Source: Brevipalpus yothersi
Lineage: Eukaryota; Arthropoda; Arachnida; Trombidiformes; Tenuipalpidae
Direction: 5' to 3'
Assembly (NCBI GenBank): GCA_003956705.1
Contig: QZCP01000072.1
Span: 2,900 to 66,899, forward strand
DNA: 64,000 bases
The notes below the pieces were generated by a model that had not been told where the DNA came from, made no database searches, and saw nothing but the letters and a program-made list of their open reading frames with translations. Made by a program: the position numbers and the translations under genes. Below are positions 12,790-27,639 of the stretch, one piece after another. Within the stretch, counting starts at the first letter, position 1; every line of letters starts with the position of its first letter.

Positions 12790-15746
12790 CCCTTCAAATC
12801 AGTATTATTGAGGAGAGAAAAAATCCTTTTTTGATGATTTTTGCTTATTTCTCTTCTTATTCGGCCTCAATTTTGATCTCGCTTTCTTGCATAAACACAC
12901 GCTTTTGAGATTGATCGAAGTGTGATAATTATGATTATTATTATTCAATCTATTTTATCTGATAGAGAGAAGGTGAAGATAAGGAGAGAGAGAATGGGAT
13001 GATGATGATAAAGAAGAAGACATGAGAGTGAAAGAGTAAACCAGACGATGGCATGGATGCTGGTGGAGATGAAAAAAGATGAGAAGAGAATGACGGATGA
13101 TGATGGGTAAACTTTACTTATATTAACGGGCCAAGGTTGTGGCAATCGATTCCCTAAATTTTTCATATGAATAATAATAGTATACGTCAATGTTACACCG
13201 TCATCATCATTTGATATAGTATATGCAATACCCAAAACCGTTATGTATGTGAGAATACAAACGTTCCAGGTATGAATGAAGTTTACTGATGAATGAGAGA
13301 GGAAAAAAGAAGGAAAATAAAAAATAGAAAAATATATCGACTGCATTCACTTGCACCCATCAGTACTCAATAGTGAAAATAAGACGAAGAAGAAAAAGCA
13401 AAAAAAAGGAAAAATATTTGGATACTCAATGAGTTGATGATTTTATCATGATTAACTTGAATTGTGTGACACGCGAATTGCTCAAATTTGTGATTAGTGT
13501 GTGATGTAGACGCGGGAAAATAAATGTTTTTTTGACAACTTTGATGTTGACCCGGCACATTGTTGCTGTTATATAAGTGTTTTCTATCATATTCATTTTT
13601 CCGGTTACTTATGAACGTTACTGGTTAAGTGGATCACTTTGGCGGACAACAATATCAAACTGTCATCATTTATCAGAACGAGATGATGATTTTACACACT
13701 TCATTCATGTCTATCTTTCTCTTCCTTTCCCAAATAATATCAACATCATTGAGTGAGAAAAATTTTCAAATTTTCTCTATTATGGTGAATGTTTCGTAAT
13801 TGTTGGTATTTGTTCACACTACAATCTGTGAAAAAGGTGAAATAAAACTGATTCATTTTCCAGAAACATGAAATAAATCGTGTTATTATTATTGTTCATT
13901 GAGTGAATCATGTGAATCTTGTTGCCGCTCAAGTGTGTTAAGATATATAACATAGAAGTGAGTACCGCAAATTACACACTTTCAACATTGTTCACAGCCA
14001 AAACTAACGGTACATTTCAATTAGCCTACTTGAGATGGAAAAGCGAATGACTGCTACTAATCCTCTTGACCAAATTAGCAGTGTACTGATAGGGAGAGGA
14101 AGCAATGTAATAAGAGGGAGAGATAATGTTCAAGAACTGTTCAAGAAAACAAAAACAATACACATTAGCCATTGGAAGTGAGAAGAAACATCTCGAAAAT
14201 CTTTGTTCTAAAAGGTCACATTCAAGATGGATAAATATTTCTGAATCCTTATTGTGCCATCATGGAAAAGTTCAAATAAGTAGGCCATCAGGCTGTTGTT
14301 TTAATTGCTTTTTGCCTTTGAGTCGAGATAAAATTCAAGAATATTTATCCATCGACATCATACTGGAAAATCTGTTCCATTGATTTTTTTCCACTGAAAG
14401 AGAGAAAATGTCAACAAAATGAATCTTTCACACTTGGCATGAGAAGAAGAGAGGAGACAAACCCAAGAGATGAGGAACTTTCTGTGAGGCATCCACCTAT
14501 TTTTAGGCTTATGAATGAATGTCGGAAGCTGGATGTGTGTGTGTGTGACAAAATTGATTCACCAAAAACTATGGAAAAACTCCTTTACACACACACATCT
14601 TCCTTATGAATGAAACTCATACACTCACACACAAATATATTTTAACACGCTTGTGGACAGCACTATGAGGTCCGAATATTCTGTCAAGAGAGATTTAAAC
14701 CTCTTCACATGAGGTGTCCATATGTGTGGTGGACCAAAAATTTGCTTAACTGAATATGCATCCGAAAACTTCATTGGCCTGCATGATCCGAGAAGCTTTT
14801 CTCTTTCTTTCCTACCAGTCATGGATGGAGAAGGTTTTCACGGTATTGAATTCTGAAGAAATGAGAAGAAGAAGAGGAAGAAGAAGAAGAAGACAAAATT
14901 GGCTCTATTTTAGAGGCTAAACGCTGATTTTTGGGCTATGTTTTCTGGTCAAAGGAATCATGGTCACTGATATTCAGTTATTTAAGCTCGAGCGAGAAGC
15001 TTCTGACGTTTTTTTTTCTCTCTCTAAAATTAGTTCATTTGCCTTCCATAGAATTCAATCAGTTGAATGAGAAAGAATAATGACTCTCTTTCAGATCATT
15101 CTTGTGACAATTCAGCATTTTAATTGATCAGTTCCAATCTGGACCTTGATGTATATGATGGAATTAGATTACTATCATGCAGAAATTTTAGCTCATAATT
15201 TTCAGATCAAATTAGTCACTCTCAAAGTGTGGAAAAACTCGCTTGAATCCATGATATTGGAGTATTCCTGATGCCAATAAGTTTAGATTGAGATTGAATA
15301 ATTATAGTTTGAATCAGAAAAAAGTGTACATATACCATATATTAACTTGAGTCGCTAAGATGAGTTTATGATAAGTCTTGCCATTAGTTGGTTAGTAATT
15401 GAGAGAGAGAGAGAGAGAGAGAGAAAATAAAAGAAATTAAGGAATCAAATAATTCAAAGTGATTTCGATTTTGGGTAAAATCGATTTTAAAACCAAAAAC
15501 TAGACCACATTAGGGAAAAACTGATGGATGTCATTAGTTTGCTCGATTTCCCGATAACCAAATAATAAATATCTGTATATGTGTAGAAGAATATAAATTA
15601 AGGAAAAAATAATATCATGTAAACAGTGTTACTTGAGGCAATTTGAATTCTCTCTCTCTCTCTCTCTCTCTTTTCGGTGCCCAATGTAACCCTAAAAAAT
15701 GTTTGGCATCAATTGGTAACCCTTCAAAGAGCCTGAGATGTTCATC

Positions 15747-15752
<6 letters not shown>

Positions 15753-15790
<38 letters not shown>
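15753..15790. repeat. (TC)n microsatellite
   Basis: A 38-bp TC run ending in aag, again resembling a 3' splice site on the + strand. I cannot support an exon. Confidence 0.95.
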
Positions 15791-15793
<3 letters not shown>

Positions 15794-18727
15794 CCCATTC
15801 ACAGGTAACAGTGAAAAACACATTCATGAATGCTGATATGTTCCATGCTCCGTTCTGGATCGCCCGCTTTTTTTTGGTGGCCCTCATTTCATCAGGGCTG
15901 CCCATCATCAAGTGGCCAAGACAATTTCAATCATTCGCCCTTTTCCAGCCCAACATTAGATTCATCATGCAGAGTGGTGGCCATAAAAATTGGAATCCCA
16001 AATGTGTTTGTGTGTTTGTATGCATACTGCCTGTTTTCGTTCAATCATGAACTACTTGGATATGGTATCGGTTCTGAATCGATTATTAGCATGAGCTTGT
16101 TATTTGCAGAATTTCATCCTAGAATTCCCCGAAAAATGTTTCTCATGCTCAGTATTGCCAATTATTGGCAGAAATTTTGATCGATATTAGAAGGAATTTG
16201 AATTCCGGTCATCTTGATATTGTTTGAAAGGAACTTTCTCTCGATCTCTGTCTTCTCAAATGATGATGACTCGCTTTTCATTCATTCATCTCATCTTGTC
16301 ATCTTTATCATGTTTTCCAGAGTTCCACTTTCGCTTTCGAATATTGATTGAACTTTTGAGTCCAATTTTTACCTTGCAACCTGATTAACTTTTGATCACT
16401 TTGGTCGGTGTTGTGTGTTCATGAGATGTTAGAATTGATCTCGAATCATCGAGATTGTCCCAATCACGATTGTGAGGCCCACCAAAAAAGATGATGACTT
16501 TTGATCCATTGGCCATCGATGATCAGTCGATTTTTCGAATTGATCGTGAAGACAGATTCTAGAACAATTCTTTTTACATATCGTTATACATTATATTTTC
16601 AATTTTCAATCGTGATTCCAGCTTAATCACGTTTCCAGATTATCGCTCTTTTTGTTCGCTCTTCTTTCCATCTTTCCATGAAGCATTCCAGATATTGGAA
16701 AAGAAAAAACATCATCAATTGATTATTTGACCGAGAAATACCAATATTATGCAACAAAATTCTTGCCCAATTTTCTAGCACCTTAAATTATTATCTCTAT
16801 CTCTTTCTTTTTCTTTTGCTTTCAGGGTGAATTATTGTTTATTCGAAGTGGATAGATAATGATAATGTCAGTTCAATTGAATATCCTGAACAATTTTTTC
16901 TCCCCTGAAAAATTCGTTCACCACACACATATATTGCTTACAGATTATGAAAATTTATTCGAAAATAAAGAAGAAAGCAAAAAAATTCCTTTTTTTCACC
17001 GAATAAAATCAAGATAAATGTAAACATTTATCAGACAAATTTTCATCGTTTAGCCACTTTGTCTATCGATAAGTTGTTCCATTTTTTTTGTTCATCTCTT
17101 AATACATCTCCTCTCCATCTTCATCTTCATCTTCTTCTTCTTCTTCTTTTTCATCTCAATTTCACGGCCAACTTTATCTGTTCAAGTGACCCTCTTCTTG
17201 ATATAAGAAGAAGAAGAACCCGAAATATTTTATCTCCAGGCTAAAATTGAAAAGAGAATGACAATTATCAGCCCCACACACATACACATTCATGCATTCA
17301 CACTTATCTAGGAATTTAGTATCATCATCATGAACTCATTACCTGAGAAAAAAATATTGAATCTCATAAATTGATGCAACTACTACTGTCCAGGTCACTT
17401 TGGTAAATAACCAATAAATGTTCATATGAAAAACGAACCCCTTTACCTTTCAATGTTGTCAAATGTGAAAGCAAAAAAGAAAATAATAATAAGATTAACC
17501 ATTTGGAAAAATATTTTACCCAATCCTGATATCATGATACTGAGGATGAAGAGATGGAGATGAAGGGATGCTGGGAGGCCCATCACACATATAAAGTTGC
17601 AGATGTACAGTTTCTATCCACTGCTAATATACCCTAAAATCATGATAATTGATTGAATTTGAATATTTTCACCTAAATTTTCGGGCTTCTGAATTTATTT
17701 CATTCGTGTCTACATGATTTCTGAGAGTTTTACAAGAAAACAAAATCCCTTCTTTTTTTCGATCTTCCCCTCCAATATTCAGTGAATTCAGAAAATTTTT
17801 CTGTATCTGTACATCCAAAAATTTGTTTGCCCTCAATTCTGTTGCCCATCTCTAATGGACGTCAGAATGGCCCGATCCCGAAGATGCCAAGGTGTATTGG
17901 GGCCGATCTGTTGGTTGGCTAAGTTTACCCAATTGTACCAGATCTCCACATTTTTCAATATACATCCTCAGGGCTATGTGTGAATGTTTGAAATATTTTT
18001 TTTTCTTTTCAACTCTCCAATTGATACTGAATTCATCATCAGCACATCATCTTTGAACGTGCTGACAGTAATGGCAAAGCAGCATTCTCTCATCTTTGCA
18101 TTCTGGAGCTGTATTCGAGAGCATCTTCTCGAATAACGGTTCTGGAGTGTGCATTAGAATTGGCATACTGGCGCGTCTTGTGGACATGAGTCGATGATTA
18201 ATCCTTTTGTAAATAGCCACTGGCACTCAGTTTTTCCGCCAAAAAGTGCCAATCAACCAAATCAACCAAACTTTGAGCACCAAAAATTTCAGGCCATAAG
18301 TCAATGAGCAATTGCGAAATTGCATCCGAAAACTTGGTTCATCGAGAAGCTTTTCACTCCATGAGAAAAGCTAAAAATCTCAACATGTAGTCCAGCTCGG
18401 GGTTTGATGTCCAATTCGGTCCAATAGCCGACTGTTTGTCCAATCAATACATATGCCAATAAATGATGATGACTTACTTCGGTTGTCCACCATATAATTA
18501 TATATGTATGCACGGTCAAAGTATCAAATATCGAATATATACACACACTACTTGCTGATGCTGCTGCTGCATCCATGGATGCAATATTCAGCATCGATCT
18601 ACTATTCACACACACAGTTTTGCCTTGATCTTTGTTTCTCATATGTAGATCAGTTTTCTCCCAGTTCTCGATGGTCAAAGACACAAGCTGCATGTGGCAT
18701 GTTTAAACAGTCTCATGGTCCAAATAT

Positions 18728-18731
<4 letters not shown>

Positions 18732-18782
<51 letters not shown>
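18732..18782. repeat. (TC)n microsatellite
   Basis: A 51-bp TC run, followed by further TC-rich sequence to about 18900. Confidence 0.96.
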
Positions 18783-18788
<6 letters not shown>

Positions 18789-20376
18789 CTACTAGACTCT
18801 ACCAGACTTTCGCTTTCCATGCTCTTTCTCAGACTCCTCATCTTCTGATCTCTCTCTCTCTCTCATGAAGTCATTCTCTTTCTCTCCTCCTCCTCCTCTG
18901 AACACTCTCAAGTTTTTCTCTCTCTGTTGCATGCTTCTTGTTGCACTGAGTTAATGAGTTTTCTAGTCTCTCAGTCTTTGCGGCTACTCACTTTTTTTAC
19001 TCACCATCAACTGGACAGTATTTCACACACAGTGTAAACAATCCATACTGTGAGAATATTCTTTTTTCTTGGTCATAATATTCTGATGCATTCTGTGATC
19101 TATAACTTCTGTATTCTAAGTTTTCTGTGGCTAATAGCATATGCCATGAAAATTGTTTCACTCATTACATAAACTAAAGCGGTGTGAACATGTGATCGGA
19201 TCTTGTAGTGTTCGATTTGGTTCATGATTCTTATTGATGAGAGAAGAAAAGTGTTCCTCACACAACTGTATTGTGATGATTATCATCAATTAATTAGAAT
19301 TTTTCATCAACTGATCAACATCATTCTGTATATATTTCAAAGTTCATCAAACCATGTGTGACTAAGTCTCATGTGATACTTTCGGTGTATCTTGAAAGCG
19401 AATTTCTGGTTGCTCAAGAAGCATCATCCACCAAATCATGCTGTATATTAATGTAAGAAAAGTTTACTATTTTTCCAGAAACTTTGAATATTTGCATGAT
19501 ACTTCAAGCTCAATTTTATCCTCTTTTTCTCGATATCGAAACTATTCTTTTTCGTGTGTTCTATTAGGGACACACATCATTACTGTCATCTATCATGTGA
19601 ATTATAATCGAGTCTACTCTATTGTATGCCTCACCTAAGGGTTGAAGTGAATACAGTATCAACATCACATGTCAAACTCATCAAATGAACTTTTATCACT
19701 TTTGTTCTTAAGAAACTTTTTTGCCAATTCATCTTGTCCACCCGTGATCATAATCATGATCATGTTTGACCAGATTTTCAGGGATAAGTATCAGAAAATA
19801 TTAGGAAACCAAGAATTGATAAGTTGTAATCTCGTACTTTTCTCTCATGAAAACTTTCGATTTTTTTCGCAACTAACGGTATATTTATATTTTTGATGTT
19901 TCAATGGCAAATATCACTTTTTTGCGACTTATTGTCACTTGATGACGAAAATATCTTGATATTCATCACATTATCTTCATTGTATCGATGACAACATCAA
20001 TTTGAAATTGTCTTCACCACCAAAAAAAGGTTTCGAAGATATATTGTCAAAATTTTTCTTGGAGGTCATCAAAGGCATCTTGATTTCGAAATTTTTTTGC
20101 TCTCTCTTCATCCCAGCACTCACAAAAGTCAGTGCAATATCATGTACCAGAACAGTAGGAATAACATATATTTCCATTCATTTCCCTGGCCAATATGTTT
20201 CATGCTGAGCCATGGAACTGGATCAAGTGTTTTTTCGCTCTTTCCGTATTGTCTAACATACCCTGGATTGAGATCATTTGTAAAGCGTATCTATTGAAAA
20301 TCCTAATCACTGAACTCTTGGATACCTTTTTTCCACTTCAGCATGATGTCCATGTTACTGGATTCTTACAATTAAC

Positions 20377-20380
<4 letters not shown>

Positions 20381-20453
<73 letters not shown>
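20381..20453. repeat. (TC)n microsatellite
   Basis: A 73-bp TC run. The 159-aa frame read across it is an artefact. Confidence 0.97.
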
Positions 20454-20458
<5 letters not shown>

Positions 20459-20980
20459 CATCTTTTTAACGAGAGCAACTTGCACTACATCACAATAACA
20501 ACAATAACAACAACAACATCAGCATCAATAATAAGGGCATCAGGCAGCCGTTCGAGAACACCGATACTGAGTATGAAGCAGCATGCCTTATCGATACATG
20601 ATGATGAAGATAAAGTTCAGAACATTATATGCATGTATACTGAGGAAGAGAGAGAGAGGGAGAAGGAGCAATAGCATCATCAGTAAGGGTTTCCAAGGGT
20701 GTGAGAATGATGGTGTTGGGGGCGAAGGCCACTGTTATTGATGAGACCTTATTCTTTATGTACACACGTACAGGGCATATCGGTACCGTTATTCTTCAAT
20801 AATAATTTGAAAAATTTAACTTGACAAAATGATGTAAACTTTATACTACTACTTTGAATATCCTTCCTGCATACATTTATATATATACACACACATCCAT
20901 CTATTTTCTCATTTTCTCTTTCAAGGTCAATGAGTGAATTTAAATTCAGCACTCTTTACACACACATAATCCGCATCACT

Positions 20981-20983
<3 letters not shown>

Positions 20984-21028
<45 letters not shown>
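20984..21028. repeat. (TC)n microsatellite
   Basis: A 45-bp TC run in unique AT-rich sequence. Confidence 0.96.
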
Positions 21029-21031
<3 letters not shown>

Positions 21032-21459
21032 AATTCAGCATCACTGACAGCATCCATCTTTCAACTCTTTTTCCCATCTTCTTTTTCTCTTCCACATGAG
21101 AGCAAATAGCTCCAAAACACCCATCTTCGCCTTTTTGTCAATCTTCCCTTCTTATCCGCATCTCTTTTTCTCCAGCTTCTGCATTGAGAGAGGGATGCAG
21201 ATTTTTGGGGAATTTCTCTCTCTCTCTCAAACACACAAACACACACACACACACATTTCAATTAGCATTACGACCAAGTTTTCATTTTCGCGGTATTCCA
21301 GGCGATCGTAGCATTTGCATTAACATTTCCATTACTTATGTACATGTGAATTTGGTGCATATTCTGTATTGGCGTTGTTTTGCTTACTGTATGCCTGATG
21401 CATGCATGATTATCGACTGTATATTGAAACAACAACAATTTATCCAGACGCGATTTGGG

Positions 21460-21493
<34 letters not shown>

Positions 21494-21993
21494 TCTCTTG
21501 GTAATATGGGAAAGAAAGAGAGAGAGACCCACGCTTCATGCCGACTCTCTTTTTCTGTGATGCAAAATATTAGGCCTCAAGTTTGATGTTTATTTATGTT
21601 TCCTTTTTGATAAATTTTTGCCGATTCCATGTGAAATGGAGAGAGAGAAAGAGACGAAAAGATGATCGCATGTAGGGTGTTTGAAAAATTGTCATCAAAA
21701 TTTGTTCAGCTTATGATGGACTTTTTTTTCGGTTACTTTTACAATCGTTTGCCTTCAAACATATTCAAATCAAAAGACGTTAATTACAACCGAAAAAATA
21801 GAAGATTTTTTAATAACCGACAAGAAAAGCTATTCGCTTTCACAACGGAAGGGTTTCCCTCCCTCTCTCCTGAGCCCAACTGAAGAAACCAACACATCAG
21901 ATAAACACCCAATCAATTATACCCTCTTATTTTCGGTTAGAAACGCTTGTCCATCCAATGATCTTTCTTCTTCTAAATAATACCGAACTAGAA

Positions 21994-22181
<188 letters not shown>

Positions 22182-23273
22182 TTCATCTCTCTTTCTCTGT
22201 GAATTTGAATTATACACGCTTAACATGCAGTCCGACCGCAGCTCTGTCTTCTCCTGAGGGCATTTTTGCCGTCACGAGTGTATTTCCGATGCGTGAGTGA
22301 ATCTCTTTTCATCCAATTTCCTCATCTCCATCCTCCTCCTCCCTCTTATCCACTTTTTCATTGTATCCTCTTGTGGTTTCAACTTGTGGACAGGTCAATC
22401 AAAATGCAATTTACTCTGTCAATTGACTCGCTATTTCCATTCGCATTAGGCTGCCTCTCGATGATGATTCATTTCTTTATTCTAATTGGAGTTAGTGAAT
22501 CGAATTTCAGCTGGTTTTTATTTGATCTAACGGCTTTTTGCGATTTTTTCTTACAAATTCTTGTTAGTAAACCTTCTTACCCACTGATTGTCACCTATTC
22601 ATATTACACATAGGTATACCAATCTCCCATGTCAGTCTCTCTACCAAAAAGCTGCTATTCTTTGAGAAAACTATTCATTTTGTTGATTATCTAATGAAAA
22701 ATTCACCAAGAAATCTCTTTTGTACAGCTAATCAAGACACTTCTCACAGATTTCCATCTCTAGGAACATTGAAAGCCATTTGAGAAAATTAAATATTCTG
22801 ACTGTTCATCATGTAGATTTGTTCGTTTAGATTTTCAAATTTTGCTGATGTTGAATCATTTTTTACACCACCACTCGATTCTGTTCTTGCAAAAAATTTT
22901 GTTACGGACTCCTTAACATCTAACAAGATGACTATAGTCATGAGCTTAATGAACTAATCGATTCTGAATTTTAGATTGACAAATCAATACTCACTTCTTC
23001 ACACAATCATTTGGACCTTTATTAAATAATATCGGTCCAATCGTCCCTTTTCCTGCTTATTTTATGGTCTATAATATTTCCTCCTTAAAGATTAAAGTAT
23101 AACGCATGTACTAAGCCATAAGTGAGTGTTCTTCCTTGTTGTTTCATACCTTGATGCTGGTAGAATGATGAGAAAACCCTTCGATTAGGAAAGCCAGGTA
23201 GGTTAATGGAAGTGAACTGGGCGCAAATTTTGAGTTATTAAAGGCATTTGGCTTTAGGAATTTTTTCTTTGAT

Positions 23274-23331
23274 GAGAATCGATCCCAGGACCTTTTACCA
23301 TTTAACTGTGGGGTATTATCTGATTCCGCTA
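23274..23331 (-). repeat. tRNA-like core (SINE-like), array copy 1
   Basis: On the minus strand a box A-like tagcggaatcag (23331-23320) is followed 46 bases on by a box B-like ggatcgattctc (23285-23274). The second matches the internal RNA polymerase III promoter pattern GWTCRANNC. No good cloverleaf forms, so it is a tRNA-derived relic and not a tRNA gene. Confidence 0.5.
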
Positions 23332-25302
23332 TTGAACAATCCATTCATTGAACAAGCATTCTATGGCGAGAGCATTTTTTTGATAAAAACTCTCGAGATT
23401 CCATCTTACAATGTAGATTCCGAAATGAACATGAAAAAGTTCTTCGATCATGATGATATTAAGATGATAATAAACTTGCACCTCACAACCCATTTTTGTC
23501 CACCTTATCCTAGATCTCGATCGTAATGCATTCATCTGCATGTCAATGAATCAGTTTTGAATTATAGCTATAATGCCCAATTTTGATTTGAATTTTCTAT
23601 GGAAAACTTTCGGGTCGATCCATTTTCTCTTCAAAGAGTAAAATTTGTCCAAAAAGGAAGGTCTAAAAATTTCTCTTATTAGAGAATAGAGATTAAAAGC
23701 TGATCTTCATTTAATCATTCAAATGCGAGTCAGTGAATCAAACTGGATTTTATTTGATCCAGCTGCTTCTGTGATTTTTTCTTTGTAAATCTTCTTGCTT
23801 TTGAATTACACATATGTATCATTTTCTCGAGTAAATATTTCTACAATCAAGCCACTATTTTCTGCGAAAGTCTTTTCATTTTGTGATTTACCGATTTTCC
23901 GAAACCATTAAGAAATCTCTCATTTGTGCTACTGATCCCTATACATCGAACAGGTTTCCATTTCTACTAAAATGCAAGCTATCAGAGGGAATTAAATGTT
24001 CTGATTGTTCATCAGGAACATTTCTTCGTTGAAGTTTCAACTTTTTCCCAATAAAATTTGGCCAATATTCAATCTCTCATACACTTTCACCGATTGATTT
24101 TCCTGACAATCTTGTAGAAAACTTTGATGGGAATTCCTTAATACATGTACCTATCTGGGTGAATAGGTACAGGAACCTGATAAACTAGACTATAAACTAC
24201 TATGAATTTTTAATTGACAAATCGAGAATCACTTCTCCATAAAATCGTTTGGATCTTTATTGGAAAATATCGGCCCGATAATCTGCAGAATGCTCTATAA
24301 TATTTCCTCCCTATATCAGATTGTCACAAAGTTTTTGGACTTGACATGTTAAAAACTTATTTGCCGCCCTGATAGATTGTAATATCACAAATGTACTATA
24401 AACTATGAATAAGTGTTCTGTCTTGTTGTTTTTATACCTTGATTGATGTGAAATAATGAAATATCTCTTCAAATGTGCAAGCATGGTAGGTTAATCGAAG
24501 TGAATTTGATCCAAATTTTGAGTTATTAAACGCATCTGGCTTTAGGAATTTTTCTTTGATGAGATTCCAGGGTCTTTTACCATTTAACTGTAAGGTATTA
24601 TTTGATTTCGCCACTGAACATCTAAATGTAGTCTAAGGCGAGAACATCTTTTTCACAAAAACTCTCGGTATAGCATGCACGTCAAAACTCATTTTTATCC
24701 ACTTCATCTCAGATCTCGATTGCAAAATATCTAGTTTGCATGTCAATGAATCAGATTTGATTTATTGTTGTAATGTCCAATTTTGGTTTGAATTTTCTAC
24801 TAAAATCTTTCTAATCAATGGATTTTATCTTCAACAAGAAGAGTCCCCTTGTACGGGTCTCCTCCTTCTCTTGGTAGAGAAAAAGAATGGAGATAACAAG
24901 CTGATCTTCACTCAAATTGGAGTCAGTGAATTGAACTTCCGGTGAGTTTTATTAAATCGTCGATTTTATGGCCTCATTTTCAGGTCATGAAGAGTCTCGA
25001 GAAACTTGAGATTTCAGATTCTGATCATTGAATTGAATTGAGTATCTTATATCATATCTGACTACACAAACCTGCCCAATCATAAGTTGTGGTTAAGCGA
25101 GAATATTTCGTTCATATCGATTGTAGTATCACAAATGTACCATGAACCATGAGTGAGCATCATTTTCTGTTTTTTGATGCTTTAGTTTTTGTCAAACTCA
25201 AACCAATTGGATCTTGCAAGTCGTGTGGATTGATCGAAGTTAATTGGGCGCAAATTTTTCGAGTTATTGAACATATTTGGCTTCAGGAATTTTTTCTTTG
25301 AT

Positions 25303-25360
25303 GAGAATCGATCCTAGGGCCTGCTGTTACTTACCTGTGAGGGGTCATCTCGTTCCGCTA
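25303..25360 (-). repeat. tRNA-like core (SINE-like), best-preserved
   Basis: Minus strand: tagcggaacgag at 25360-25349 fits box A and ggatcgattctc at 25314-25303 fits box B, with the same 46-base step as at 23274-23331. Equivalent box B phrases recur at 28587, 30494, 37850 and 39449 in the other array copies, always on the minus strand. Either the ancestral unit contained a tRNA-derived SINE or the unit grew from one. Confidence 0.55.
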
Positions 25361-27639
25361 CTGGCGGACGATTTGGGATCCTAAATTGGTAAGAGCATCA
25401 GTTTAATGAATCACTACCGATTTTTTCTTCATTCACAAGATGGGAAAACTAAGAGGATATGATGGAATACAGAAATAATCTCCTCGATTATTTGAGTTAG
25501 TTTGTGGGTGAGCTTGATTGAATTTTTGCAGAAATCGCTCTAAGCAATCAATTTTCTCTCTAAAATTTCTTGTTTATGCAAGAAAATGGAGAGCATAAGC
25601 CAATCTCCAACAAAAAAAAAGATAATTTTCAATGTGTTTTCAAAATCGTGTGTTTTACAACAAGTCAGTAAGATTAATCATTCTTTCCATGGGCTACTAT
25701 TAAGGAGCACGTTCTCAAATTCTGAAAAACTCTACAACCAACTCAGGACAGAGGATTTGCAGATTATGGATCAAGCTATTATATAAGTTCTCAAATTATA
25801 CTGCTATCAAGACAATGAAACCTTTTTGGCTAAAAAATTTCGTTGAAAAACTCATTCACAGTCACATGAATACTTTCTGATCAGGCTCACACTCTCAAGA
25901 ATACCTCATGAGATTCACAATATAACATAAATATTATAACATAGACACAATTAATTAGACAAAAGGCAACATGTCAGTCTCAACAAGTTGTGAGCCATAA
26001 GGAGAAACAATAAAACTCGCTTCTTCTTGATCATTCTCGTTTCGAACTTCTATTGGCTGATAATCGGACGAAACTTTTTGGCTGTTTGGTGAATTCGATA
26101 GTTTCAAGACTCATTTTTAGTTTCTGGTCTTGTCATTCAGTATAAAATAAATGCAGTAGTTCGAGCCCCTCACTTGCAGTAAGATATAGTACATATTCAC
26201 AGGAGTGTATACTCATACCAAAAGTAAGATTTATCACTTCCATTGTGCACTTCAATATCCTAGAATCTTAATGATTGATTAGAGCTGGAGAAAAATTAAT
26301 TCGTGGATTTCTGATAATATTTGAACATCTAGCCAATTCATCATCGACTAATTGACAATTCTTGCAATCAAATGCACACTGGTGAATCTTCGCTTTTCAG
26401 TGTTGAAATGACAGTCTTCAAAATAGTCTACAACTTGAACGCTCAGATTGCTCCTTTACGATGGAAATCGATCTCAGAATCTAATGCTGCCTTCTGGACG
26501 ATTATTTTGTTTTGCTAGTGGAAAACTTGCCGTGATGAAAATTAAGATTTAATTGAAGCATCTCTTCAATGTAAAAATTGAAGATGGTATGAGTAGAGAG
26601 AGGGGAAAATGAAAAAATGTCTAGAAACCTTGAAAATCATTCCCAGGAAAACAGCTCATGGAAAAATGAAATCAGGAATAATGCCAATCTTTCTTGAGTA
26701 AAAAAGTCAAAAGTTATAGAACAGTATAAGCCAATTAGCGATATGAGGAGAATAAGCTGGTGATATCAAGTTGCTAAAGACTCAATAGGAGGAAGCTCTC
26801 GTCAAGATATGAGGTTTTCATCGGAAGTTGTTCTTCAGCCTAGCAAATAGATGAAAATCGACCTGTTGAATATAACTTCTGGTGTGATGAATCTAAACAA
26901 TCAGTTTAGAATGTAAAAACTTTCAATGGAAATATGCATAATTTATCTCGAGGCATTTTTCAATACAATATTTGATAAGGAGAGGAATTTTATCGGTTTG
27001 ACATGAAACTCAACTTATGAGGTTACCTTCAATACAATGAACCTAAACGGTTAATTGAGATAATTGAAATTTTCTGGCTTTGATCAACCAATTTTGTTAC
27101 ATAAAGTAATATTTCCGAGACTTTAGTTCTTTGTCAATACATCAGCTCTTCCTAGAATCGGTTAAAATACGAAATAATTTGATTCAATGTATTTAATAGT
27201 TTCCTCCAAGTGAAATGGAGCTTTATTCTATCGGATTGAGAACCACCTCTGAGACTCTTGCGATGATCAGAAATCCTGTCACCCTCTGAGATTCTAACCC
27301 AGGTACAAGTGTTCTAAAATCAGGAAACTTCTTCTCTACCTGTTTTTCTTTCTCGACAAGGATTGACCATTGTTAACGAAAATCATCACAATAGTGAGAA
27401 CCGATCAAAATGATCGCTGGACAAAATTTCGTCCTTCAAAGACCCAAAAATTTTCCCCCAGGAACAACCTATTTTCTGGGGCCTTTGGCTCTTAGAAAGG
27501 CAGTCCCTTACTAGAAAATTGGTTTTTCTAATCATCATCGTTTGAAACTATGAGAATTTTCTCACAAGAGTAAGACCATGATGATACAAGTATGAGTGTA
27601 GAATCAACTGATGGGAATGTTTTCAAAGGGCTTCGCTTA

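Larger units (their letters stand above)
12786..22000. other. non-coding AT-rich DNA with TC/GA arrays
   Basis: No gene can be supported. Shorter arrays lie at 15401-15424 (GA), 15650-15672 (TC) and 21460-21487 (TC), with a mixed TC/CA run near 21216-21256. Positions 14757-14803 and 18324-18364 share two short blocks in the same order (tgcatccgaaaactt, then gagaagctttt), which suggests a decayed dispersed repeat. Confidence 0.65.

Noticed and set aside
18301..18693. 130-aa minus-strand frame
   Set aside because: It has no recognisable domain, it contains codon-repeat stretches, and part of it matches a decayed repeat shared with 14757-14803.
22266..22613. 115-aa frame at the start of the tandem array
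   Set aside because: Equivalent modules at 27640 and 36890 do not keep the frame open, so it is chance.
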